DNA from: Chloroflexota bacterium
GTDB lineage: Bacteria > Chloroflexota > Dehalococcoidia > SM23-28-2 > RBG-16-64-32
Direction of reading: 5' to 3'
Length of the DNA: 5,116 nucleotides
NCBI GenBank assembly: GCA_022564695.1
Contig: JADFKX010000151.1
Location: forward strand, 1-5,116
The notes below the pieces were generated by a model that was not told the DNA's origin, made no database searches, and was given only the letters and a program-made list of their open reading frames with translations. Made by a program: the position numbers and the translations under genes. This document shows positions 1-4,714 of this stretch, piece after piece. Each line of letters opens with the position of its first letter. Position 1 is the first letter of the stretch.

Positions 1-5
1 GCTCT

Positions 6-33
6 CTGCCGTCTCTATTGATTGGAGAGGCAG
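6..33 (+). promoter_or_regulatory. Hairpin covering the ribosome binding site of the 39-272 ORF
   Basis: CTGCC (6-10) and TCTC (12-15) pair with GGCAG (29-33) and GAGA (25-28), giving nine base pairs with one bulged G at 11 and a 9-nt loop. The 3' arm contains most of the GGAGAGG Shine-Dalgarno sequence (24-30) of the ORF that starts at 39, so the folded RNA would hide it. The stem is followed by TTATTAT, so it could instead be a weak terminator of a gene lying left of the window. The pairing is seen directly; either role is inference. Confidence 0.4.
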
Positions 34-38
34 TTATT

Positions 39-272
39 ATGTCATTCGACCTCAATGCACACGAAGTCACAGTCCGCGCCGTTCTAGCTGAGAAGGATCG
101 AGAAGTGCGGGCAAGCCTCCGCGCCGGCGAGGCCGGGCATGCCCCTCTGGGTATGAGGGCTATCTTCGCTGGCCGCCTGGCTCGTCTCGCCATTCGGGTG
201 GATAGTGAGGCTGCCCGATCATGGCTGTCCCCAGAGGGGCATACTCCCCTTACCGGCGGATCGCACAGCTAG
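39..272 (+). CDS. Small protein of unknown function, 77 aa
   Basis: I do not recognise a family. The ATG at 39 is chosen because GGAGAGG (24-30) sits 8 nt upstream; the reading frame is open from 18 (TTG), but that start has no ribosome binding site. The N-terminal half is a likely charged helix (many Glu, Arg, Ala and Lys around residues 8-35), the middle is mildly hydrophobic, and the last 15 residues are rich in Gly, Ser, Thr and Pro and probably disordered. There is no signal peptide, membrane segment or Cys/His metal site. It is the only sizeable plus-strand gene candidate and faces away from everything else except the tiny ORF at 432. Third codon positions are fairly GC-rich, which fits real coding, but the ORF is short and contains a perfect 13-bp inverted repeat (139-151/230-242), so a structured non-coding transcript is an alternative. 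Confidence 0.45.
   Translation: MSFDLNAHEVTVRAVLAEKDREVRASLRAGEAGHAPLGMRAIFAGRLARLAIRVDSEAARSWLSPEGHTPLTGGSHS
139..242. repeat. Perfect 13-bp inverted repeat with 78-bp spacer
   Basis: ATGCCCCTCTGGG (139-151) is matched exactly by its reverse complement CCCAGAGGGGCAT (230-242). A short hairpin overlaps the right arm: AGGGG (235-239) with CCCCT (246-250), loop of 6. Both arms lie inside the 77-aa ORF, so any transcript of that gene could fold into a long-range stem. By simple counting, 13 perfect bases at this close spacing is uncommon by chance in a 5-kb window. Confidence 0.6.
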
Positions 273-368
273 GTATCCCTTCCCCCTGCCGCGTCCCTCT
301 GTCCAGCGCCGCATCGGCCGCTCGCGCTCCTGCATGGTGAATACAGCATAGCGCACCGCCATCAAGCG

Positions 369-398
369 TTAACAAATCTGTGCGTATATTCGTAAATA
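369..398 (+). promoter_or_regulatory. Candidate promoter for the 432-500 small ORF
   Basis: TTAACA (369-374, five of six matches to the -35 consensus) is followed after 18 bp by TAAATA (393-398), within an AT-rich island in GC-rich surroundings. TATATT (385-390) is a better -10 hexamer but has no matching -35 at normal distance. Transcription starting near 405 would give a leader of about 27 nt before the ATG at 432. The match is moderate. Confidence 0.27.
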
Positions 399-431
399 TG
401 GGCACGGGCCGCACCCTGGGGAGGGCGGATC

Positions 432-500
432 ATGAGCTACGTACGATCTTCATTCATCGCCCTCGTCGCGGGCGGCTGGTACGCGCGCCGCGCACGTTAG
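432..500 (+). CDS. Possible 22-aa small hydrophobic peptide
   Basis: ATG at 432 is preceded by GGAGG (420-424) with a 7-nt spacer, an almost ideal Shine-Dalgarno arrangement, and by a plausible promoter (369-398). The translation, MSYVRSSFIALVAGGWYARR plus AR, has a short hydrophobic core (FIALVAGGWY) flanked by arginines. That is the look of a small membrane-associated or amphipathic peptide. The frame ends at TAG (498-500). I recognise no family. Roles such as a leader peptide, a small toxin or a regulatory micro-peptide are all possible and none is shown. At this length an open frame is easily random; the promoter plus ribosome binding site is the only reason to list it. Confidence 0.3.
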   Translation: MSYVRSSFIALVAGGWYARRAR

Positions 501-612
501 GGCAGACGGCTGCGTTAGAGGGCAAGGAAAAGCGCCCTCGAGCCCAATCTACTGCGGGGGTGCGGCGACGAGACTTCGAGAACGCTAGTCATATAAACGC
601 AGGTGGGGTGGA

Positions 613-653
613 AACGTTACAACCGGTTAGGGTAGGGGCTACCTTATAACGTT
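613..653. other. Interrupted 15-bp hairpin with one-sided 8-nt bulge
   Basis: The outer stem is AACGTTA (613-619) with TAACGTT (647-653). The inner stem is TAGGGTAG (628-635) with CTACCTTA (639-646), including one G-U pair, and a 3-nt GGG loop. The right arms are directly adjacent, while the left side carries the unpaired CAACCGGT (620-627), which holds the palindrome ACCGGT. No T run follows on either strand, so it does not look like an intrinsic terminator. It could be part of a structured RNA or a DNA binding site. The pairing is visible; the function is unknown. Confidence 0.45.
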
Positions 654-657
654 GCCC

Positions 658-806
658 GCCTTTCGGAAGGCTCTCGGAACGGAGCATCACACTCCGCAAA
701 GCGGCCGCATGACCGGGGCCAGGATACCTCTGCGGCTCACTTGCTACGACCGTAACCGGTCGCTGTTGGGGTGGGGCCAGGTCTGAACGGAGTTCAGGGG
801 TGGGCC
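658..806. other. Chain of short hairpins, possible structured RNA
   Basis: Five consecutive foldable units follow the 613-653 hairpin. They are GCCTT/AAGGC (658-662/667-671, tetraloop TCGG); CGGAG/CTCCG (680-684/692-696); GCCGCA/TGCGGC (704-709/731-736); CGACCG/CGGTCG (747-752/757-762, loop TAAC); and CTGAAC/GTTCAG (783-788/792-797, loop GGA) enclosed by GGCC/GGCC (775-778/803-806). I checked for recognisable RNase P RNA, tmRNA, SRP RNA and tRNA signature sequences and saw none. Short stems like these are common in GC-rich DNA, so only their density is notable. The strand is undetermined. Confidence 0.3.
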
Positions 807-866
807 GGACGGGATAGATAACGCCGGGGTGGGGTGGAAAACAGCAGCCCCTTTTGGCCAATCGCC

Positions 867-2510
867 CTACATGAACTCGTAGCCACCCATGATCCCCGGC
901 GGCTCCTGGTCCGTGATCACGTTCACGCAGGCCGGCTTGCCGGAGGCGAACGCCCGCTCTATGGCGGGTCTGATCTCGTCCGGCTTTGTGACGAACTCGC
1001 CGTGGCCGCCCAGCCCCTCCACCACCTTGTCGTAGCGGGCGCTGTCACCGAGAATGGTGGCGATCACCCGCTCCTTGCCGTACATCGCCCGCTGGCCCAC
1101 CTTGATCTGCCCCCACTGACGGTCGTTCCCCACTACCGATACCACCGGCATGTTGAAGCGCACGAACGTATCGAACTCGAAGCCGTTGAGGCCGAACGCC
1201 CCGTCGCCGTTAACCATGAGGATGCGCTTGTCCGGGTAGACGCTGTTGATCGCCATGCAGAAGCCGGTACCCACGCCCAGCGTGCCCATCGGGCCGGGGT
1301 CATACCACTGGCCGGGGTTGTTAATCGGCAGGATGCGAGAAGCCTGGCTGACGATGTCGCCGCCGTCGCCGACCACGATCGTGTTGTCGTCCACAAACTC
1401 CGCTATCTCGCGGCACAGGCGCAGCGGGTGAATCGGCTCGCGGTCGGAGTTCATCCACTCCTCCATCTGGGCGCGGATCTTGTTCTCGCCCTCGCGGAGG
1501 CCGGTGAGCCACTCCTTGTGATCGGCCTGGGTGCCCTCCAGCTCGCCGATGAGCATCTCCAGCGCCGCCTTCGCGTCGCCCTCGATCGCCACGTCGATGT
1601 CGCGGTTGCGGGCCAGCTCCTGGGGGTCCGTGTCCACCTGGATCGTGCGCGCCTCCGGGTTGAACCGCTTGCCGTAGGAGAGGCGGAAGTCCAGGGGCGT
1701 GCCCAGGACGACGATGGCGTCCGCCTTGCCCAGGGCGTTGCGCCGCGTGCGCGAGAAGAACAGCGGGTGCTCCTGGCTTATGGAGCCGCGGCCCATAGCG
1801 TTCAGGTACAGCGGCGCCTGCGCAACCTCGACGAACTGCCGCAGCTCCTCGTGGGCGTTCTGCCAGTAGATCGCGGAGCCCGCCATGATCAGCGGACGCT
1901 CCGCCTTGGCGATGATCTCAGCCGCACTCTTGATCGACTTCGGGTCCGGGTAGACGCGTCCCTGGGGCCGGTAGCTCTTCGGGAAATAGACGTCCTTCTC
2001 CTCCACCTTGCGGAAAAGCACGTCCGTGGGGATCTCCAGGAAGACGGGCCCCTGGCGGCCGGTGAGGGCGGCGCGGAAGGCGGAGGCGATGTACTCCGGG
2101 ATGCGCGCCGTATCGTAGACGCAGCGTGTCCACTTGGTGATGGGGCGCAGCAGCTCCACCTGGTCCATCTCCTGAAGAGCGCCCATCTCGAACCGCATCA
2201 ACGGGCTGCGACCGGCGATGACAAGCAGCGGTGAGCGGTTCTGATAGGCGTTAGCGATGGCGGTCACGCAGTCGGTGACGCCGGGACCGGCGGTGACCAC
2301 CGCCACGCCGCAGCGCCGGGTGGCCCGTGACCAGCCCTCGGCGGCGTGGCCGGCAACCTGCTCGTGGCGGACATCAATCACCCTGATCTCTTCGTCCAGG
2401 CAAGCGTCGTAGATCGCCTGCACGTGGCCGCCGCAGAGCGTGAAGATCGTGTCGACGCCTTCCAGCTTGATGGCGCGGGCGACGAGGTCGCCTCCGTCAA
2501 CCAGGGCCAT
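867..2510 (-). CDS. Thiamine-diphosphate enzyme, acetolactate synthase-like (ILVBL/2-hydroxyacyl-CoA lyase-like)
   Basis: This 547-aa protein has the full three-domain architecture of the ThDP-dependent ALS/oxalyl-CoA decarboxylase/2-hydroxyacyl-CoA lyase superfamily. The pyrimidine-binding domain (about 1-165) carries the activating glutamate E50 in DVRHE, then VTAGPGVTD (72-80). The central domain is about 190-325. The PP-binding domain (about 365-535) holds NGDGAFG (434-440) and GND (461-463). Family members use ThDP and Mg2+ to make or break C-C bonds next to a carbonyl, in the cytoplasm. The GND motif and the segment GALQEMDQVELLRPITKW (110-127) resemble the ILVBL/HACL2 branch more than biosynthetic IlvB. 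No small regulatory subunit gene is adjacent, which also argues against a housekeeping acetolactate synthase. The ATG at 2510 is supported by GAGGAGG 5 nt upstream. Length is normal and no lesion is seen. The substrate is not determined; oxalyl-CoA, 2-hydroxyacyl-CoA and 2-oxo acids are all open. Confidence 0.9.
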   Translation of the reverse strand: MALVDGGDLVARAIKLEGVDTIFTLCGGHVQAIYDACLDEEIRVIDVRHEQVAGHAAEGWSRATRRCGVAVVTAGPGVTDCVTAIANAYQNRSPLLVIAGRSPLMRFEMGALQEMDQVELLRPITKWTRCVYDTARIPEYIASAFRAALTGRQGPVFLEIPTDVLFRKVEEKDVYFPKSYRPQGRVYPDPKSIKSAAEIIAKAERPLIMAGSAIYWQNAHEELRQFVEVAQAPLYLNAMGRGSISQEHPLFFSRTRRNALGKADAIVVLGTPLDFRLSYGKRFNPEARTIQVDTDPQELARNRDIDVAIEGDAKAALEMLIGELEGTQADHKEWLTGLREGENKIRAQMEEWMNSDREPIHPLRLCREIAEFVDDNTIVVGDGGDIVSQASRILPINNPGQWYDPGPMGTLGVGTGFCMAINSVYPDKRILMVNGDGAFGLNGFEFDTFVRFNMPVVSVVGNDRQWGQIKVGQRAMYGKERVIATILGDSARYDKVVEGLGGHGEFVTKPDEIRPAIERAFASGKPACVNVITDQEPPGIMGGYEFM

Positions 2511-2515
2511 GGGGG

Positions 2516-2522
2516 CCTCCTC
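2516..2522 (-). promoter_or_regulatory. Ribosome binding site of the TPP-enzyme gene
   Basis: GAGGAGG on the minus strand lies 5 nt before the ATG at 2510. It fixes that start and is among the strongest Shine-Dalgarno sequences in the window. Confidence 0.75.
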
Positions 2523-2543
2523 AGCTAATCGAAACTATGATTC

Positions 2544-2561
2544 GGGGCTCGCGGGGCTCGC
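2544..2561. repeat. 9-bp tandem duplication in the TPP-gene leader
   Basis: GGGGCTCGC occurs twice in a row (2544-2552 and 2553-2561). A second small tandem, TAGCGGA twice (2604-2617), lies in the same 137-bp gap. Both look like slippage duplications in non-coding DNA. No function is evident. Confidence 0.55.
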
Positions 2562-2575
2562 CGCTGAGCTTGCCT

Positions 2576-2641
2576 GCCAGCCGTTAGGGGCTATCGCAAA
2601 TAGTAGCGGATAGCGGATGGGGATACAACTTCGTGGCTGGC
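2576..2641. repeat. 7-bp inverted repeat flanking the gap between MDR and TPP genes
   Basis: GCCAGCC (2576-2582) and GGCTGGC (2635-2641) are exact reverse complements, 52 bp apart, and enclose the candidate promoter at 2600-2628. The right arm starts 7 bp from the MDR stop codon. The arms are short and may be coincidental; there is no T run to suggest termination. Confidence 0.3.
2600..2628 (-). promoter_or_regulatory. Weak candidate promoter for the TPP-enzyme gene
   Basis: On the minus strand TTGTAT (2628-2623) and TACTAT (2605-2600) are separated by exactly 17 bp. The hexamers match consensus at three and four of six positions, so this is weak. It lies in the 137-bp gap after the MDR stop and would give a leader of roughly 80 nt. 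Read-through from the MDR gene is the alternative, since no clear terminator separates the two genes. Confidence 0.22.
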
Positions 2642-2647
2642 TCAACG

Positions 2648-3616
2648 CTACGGCGTCAGCACCACTCGCCCGAACACCTGACGGCTCTCGATGTGGGCGT
2701 GCGCGGCGGCCGCCTCCGAGAGCGGATACGTCCGGTCGATGACAACACGGAGCGTTCCTTCGGCCACCTTTCGGAGAAGCTCCTCCACCATTGGGCGGGC
2801 GCGCTGAGGCTCGAACATTAGAACGCCGCCGAAGAAGACGCTCGTGAGCGTCCGGCTCATCTCGCTCAGGGTGCTGATGTCCAGCCGGTGGTCCTCAGGC
2901 CGTCCGGCGTTACCCACCTGTATCACGCGGCCGCGATAGCCGGTGGCCGCCACGCTCCCCGGTAGCGTCGTGCCCACGGAGTCCACGACCAGATCGACTC
3001 CGCGACCGCCGGAGAGCTTTCTGGCGCGGGCGACGAAGTCTTCGGTCTTGTAGTTGATGCCGTGGTCCAGCCCAAACTCCTTCAGCCGCTCCAACTTCTC
3101 GTCGCTGGAGGCCGTCGCCAGGACAGTGGCGCCCGCCCCCTTGGCGAGCTGGATGGCCGCCAGGCCCACGCCGCCAGCGCCCGCCTGAATCAGTACCGTC
3201 TCCCCGGCTTTCAGCCTTCCGAACTCGAACAGACACTCGTGAGCAGTCCCGAACGGGATGGGCACGCAGGCGGCCGCCTTCAACTCCATCCCATCTGGGA
3301 CGGGCCAGGTCTGCATCGCGGCCACCGCTACCTGGGACGCGTGCGATCCGAACGGCATGACGGCCACTACCTGCTGACCTACGGTGCGGTCGGTCACGTT
3401 CGCGCCGGCTTCACGGATCACACCCGCGCACTGGTAGCCGACGATATGGGGGCGAGAGGGCATGTCGCCCCCGGCGCGGTTGAGGACATCGCCGCCCTCA
3501 ATGCTTATCGCCTTGACGTCGATGACGACGCCTCCGGGCTGGCACGCCGGGTCGGGCACATCCTCATAGCGAAAGACGTCAGGGTCGCCGGTCTCATAGT
3601 AGACGGCTGCTTTCAC
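2648..3616 (-). CDS. Zinc-independent MDR oxidoreductase, NAD(P)H:quinone reductase type
   Basis: This 322-aa medium-chain dehydrogenase/reductase is close to the usual quinone oxidoreductase length. It opens with the family-typical (V/M)KAAVYYETG and has a GroES-like N-terminal half (to about 125). A Rossmann domain follows with the nucleotide loop AGAGGVG (145-151), and ASSDEKLERLKEFG (169-182) contains a Lys placed as in NADP(H)-preferring members. The zinc-binding Cys/His sets of alcohol dehydrogenases are missing, so a zinc-free reductase acting on quinones or enones in the cytoplasm is expected. The start is the GTG at 3616. AAGGA lies 7 nt upstream, and homologues begin at this point, whereas an upstream start at 3646 would overlap the previous gene and add 10 unrelated residues. 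The upstream stop codon abuts the ribosome binding site, with a 13-nt gap, so translation is probably coupled. GYQCAG (60-65) replaces the common GxDxAG; this is a mild variation. Confidence 0.9.
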   Translation of the reverse strand: MKAAVYYETGDPDVFRYEDVPDPACQPGGVVIDVKAISIEGGDVLNRAGGDMPSRPHIVGYQCAGVIREAGANVTDRTVGQQVVAVMPFGSHASQVAVAAMQTWPVPDGMELKAAACVPIPFGTAHECLFEFGRLKAGETVLIQAGAGGVGLAAIQLAKGAGATVLATASSDEKLERLKEFGLDHGINYKTEDFVARARKLSGGRGVDLVVDSVGTTLPGSVAATGYRGRVIQVGNAGRPEDHRLDISTLSEMSRTLTSVFFGGVLMFEPQRARPMVEELLRKVAEGTLRVVIDRTYPLSEAAAAHAHIESRQVFGRVVLTP

Positions 3617-3622
3617 GCTGAA

Positions 3623-3630
3623 TTCCTTCC
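3623..3630 (-). promoter_or_regulatory. Ribosome binding site deciding the GTG start of the MDR gene
   Basis: Minus-strand GGAAGGAA begins on the last base of the preceding TAG stop and places AAGGA 7 nt before the GTG at 3616. This supports the GTG start over the longer frame beginning at 3646, and suggests that ribosomes ending the upstream gene re-initiate here. Confidence 0.75.
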
Positions 3631-4073
3631 TAGCTGGTCTGCTCAATCTCCTCGATGCCCAGCGCCTCCAGCGTCCCCTCCTCCGCCTCGCGTAAGGCGA
3701 CGATCAGCTCGCGGTCCAGGTGGGAGCTCTCACTGACGATGGAGTGCAGGCGATCCGAGTGGGAGATGCTGCCCTGGAAATTGCCGCAGCGGTACGCCCC
3801 CACCTGGGCGGCGAGTGCGGCGTCTGCCTCGGCGGCGCAGGCCAGCAAGCGAACGAGCAGTCCGTGGGCGTTGCGTAGATCCTTTGGCGGCTCGGCGGAC
3901 TCAAGCCGGCCTCGTAGTCTGCCCAGCGCCGCGCCGCGGCTACGGGCCAGATACTCCTCCAGAGACTCGTCCGGTCGCCTGCCGCTATCTGTGGGCGGCT
4001 CGTCCGCACGGCCACCGTGGAGGGTAGCGTAGGCGTCCCGGAACAGCGGCCCGTAGTCAGAGAGGCTGGTCAT
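3630..4073 (-). CDS. Hypothetical 147-aa protein, probably helical
   Basis: I do not recognise this family. It is soluble, with no signal peptide or membrane span, and is rich in Ala, Leu, Glu and Arg. Residues 36-60 are charged and Arg-rich, about 65-95 look like a hydrophobic helix pair (HGLLVRLLACAAEADAALAA), then comes a short Gly/Ser/His patch (YRCGNFQGSISHSDRLHS) and an acidic C-terminal helix ending IEEIEQTS. A small helical bundle is likely. The ATG at 4073 is preferred: translation from the GTG at 4145 would add 24 unlikely residues across a promoter-like region. No Shine-Dalgarno sequence precedes 4073, but TATACT ends 6 nt upstream, which fits a leaderless mRNA. It is cotranscribed with the MDR gene 13 nt downstream, so a role with that reductase is possible but undemonstrated. 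Confidence 0.7.
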   Translation of the reverse strand: MTSLSDYGPLFRDAYATLHGGRADEPPTDSGRRPDESLEEYLARSRGAALGRLRGRLESAEPPKDLRNAHGLLVRLLACAAEADAALAAQVGAYRCGNFQGSISHSDRLHSIVSESSHLDRELIVALREAEEGTLEALGIEEIEQTS

Positions 4074-4108
4074 GACGGCAGTATAACAGGCCGTCAGTGC
4101 GCTGCCAC
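4073..4108 (-). promoter_or_regulatory. Candidate leaderless promoter with palindrome over the -10 box
   Basis: On the minus strand TATACT (4085-4080) matches the -10 consensus at five of six positions and would start transcription at the A of the ATG at 4073. The -35 region 17 bp away is poor (GTGGCA, 4108-4103). The inverted repeat TGACGGC (4073-4079)/GCCGTCA (4090-4096) has a 10-bp spacer that holds the -10 box, so a dimeric repressor bound there would block the promoter. The operator role is inference; 7-bp repeats of this sort also arise by chance. Confidence 0.4.
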
Positions 4109-4134
4109 TGCGGGCAGCCCTACAGAAAGGGCTG
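4101..4134. other. Two overlapping, mutually exclusive hairpins
   Basis: CAGCCCT (4115-4121) pairs with AGGGCTG (4128-4134), a perfect 7-bp stem with a 6-nt loop. GCTGCC (4101-4106) pairs with GGCAGC (4113-4118), a perfect 6-bp stem with a 6-nt loop. They share bases 4115-4118, so only one can form at a time. They lie downstream of the Yip1-like gene and upstream of the 147-aa gene. No T run follows on the minus strand, so this is at best a non-canonical terminator. Confidence 0.4.
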
Positions 4135-4186
4135 GCGTCTGCCACCCCTGCCGTGTGGCCTTAGTCGGTGGTCGCTCTGCGAGGGC

Positions 4187-4714
4187 CTATGTGACTATGG
4201 CGAACACGACTGAGTAGATCACCACTTGCGCCAGCAAGCTGACCACAGCGGTGGCTATGGCTCTCCACGTGTCGAAGTCCAGCGCCTGACGGATGGCGAT
4301 GACCGTGGTAAACAACAGCCAGATGAAAACAGCCAACCCAACGATGATGCCAACGACCGGAATGACCACGAGGATCATGAGGACTCTGGGGGAGTTAGCG
4401 AAGCCGAGGGTGCGTAGAAGCTGGCCCCACGTAGCCTCAGTATGCGGCCCCTTGAAGATGTTCGTGCCCACCCAGTAGGCGATGAACGCGTACACCGCCC
4501 AGCCAACCAGTGACGCGACAACCCCCACGACGAGACCGGCGATGCCGCCGGAGAGCGCGCCGATCCCACCGGCGATCGCGCCCAGCACAACGACCAGCAT
4601 CGCCTGGCCGGTCGCCGACTGGTCGTGCTCCACCTCTTCGTATAGTTGCGGATCCAATCTGGCCGCGCGGATCATGCGGTCGATTATTGACTTCTGACCT
4701 GTGGCTTCAAGCAT
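4187..4714 (-). CDS. Yip1-like integral membrane protein
   Basis: This 175-aa polytopic membrane protein has a soluble N-terminus of about 35 residues containing an acidic stretch (DPQLYEEVEHD, 21-31). Four or five hydrophobic segments follow, at roughly 37-56, 58-84, 109-126, 127-143 and 152-174. The layout (short cytosolic N-terminus, Gly-rich first helices, then a hydrophilic stretch THTEATW-like around 88-98 before RTLGFANSPRVL at 101-112) resembles bacterial Yip1-domain proteins. The Gly-rich run from 44 to 66 would allow tight helix packing. The molecular role of bacterial Yip1 proteins is largely unknown. The ATG at 4714 is preceded by GGAGGT with a 4-nt spacer. The gene appears to be on its own: 235 bp separate it from the CoA-transferase and 113 bp from the next gene. 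Codon use and GC content look like its neighbours. Assignment is by overall pattern, without a decisive motif. Confidence 0.75.
   Translation of the reverse strand: MLEATGQKSIIDRMIRAARLDPQLYEEVEHDQSATGQAMLVVVLGAIAGGIGALSGGIAGLVVGVVASLVGWAVYAFIAYWVGTNIFKGPHTEATWGQLLRTLGFANSPRVLMILVVIPVVGIIVGLAVFIWLLFTTVIAIRQALDFDTWRAIATAVVSLLAQVVIYSVVFAIVT

Larger units (their letters stand above)
602..840. repeat. Two 13-bp direct repeats bracketing a structured region
   Basis: GGTGGGGTGGAAA occurs at 602-614 and again at 828-840, in the same orientation. The segment between them is filled with short inverted repeats. Immediately inside the left copy is CGTTA (615-619), and close to the right copy is its complement TAACG (819-823). 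This layout is reminiscent of a small non-autonomous insertion, but the inner inverted ends are only 5 bp and the right one sits 4 bp away from the repeat, so the mobile-element reading is weak. Confidence 0.45.
273..866. other. Roughly 600-bp region without a convincing large gene
   Basis: This lies between the stop of the 77-aa ORF and the stop of the TPP-enzyme gene, which are convergent. The left part holds an AT-rich island with promoter-like sequence (369-398) and a 22-codon ORF with a good ribosome binding site. From 602 to 840 there is a chain of small hairpins, G-rich runs, and a 13-bp direct repeat at each end. Open frames crossing the region (plus 380-649, minus 589-861) lack ribosome binding sites and have unprotein-like composition rich in Arg, Pro and Gly, so I do not call them. 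A hairpin at 518-539 (GAGGGC/GCCCTC, loop 10) has no T run. No strong intrinsic terminator for the TPP-enzyme gene is visible. Confidence 0.6.

Noticed and set aside
380..649. An 89-codon plus-strand frame in the gene-poor region
   Set aside because: The GTG start lacks a Shine-Dalgarno sequence, the product is an Arg/Gly-rich string without motifs, and it runs into the hairpin at 613-653.
589..861. A 90-codon minus-strand frame just downstream of the TPP-enzyme gene
   Set aside because: It starts at a TTG with no ribosome binding site, is rich in Pro, Arg and Cys, and overlaps the hairpin-dense segment.
846..866. Possible intrinsic terminator after the TPP-enzyme gene (GGCCAAAAGGGGC)
   Set aside because: The stem is only 3-4 bp and no T run follows directly, so it does not meet the usual pattern.
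834..2234. A 466-codon open frame on the plus strand, antisense to the TPP-enzyme gene
   Set aside because: Its sequence is dominated by Ala, Arg, Leu, His and Val as expected from the complement of GC-rich codons, it has no family motif or ribosome binding site, and the opposite strand is an unmistakable enzyme.
3617..3646. Longer MDR start 10 codons upstream of the GTG
   Set aside because: It would overlap the preceding gene, has no ribosome binding site, and adds residues before the family-typical KAAVYYETG N-terminus.
3062..3736. A 224-codon plus-strand frame antisense to the MDR gene
   Set aside because: It spans the junction of two real minus-strand genes, ends in a Pro/Arg/Ser-rich tail, and shows no recognisable domain or start signal.
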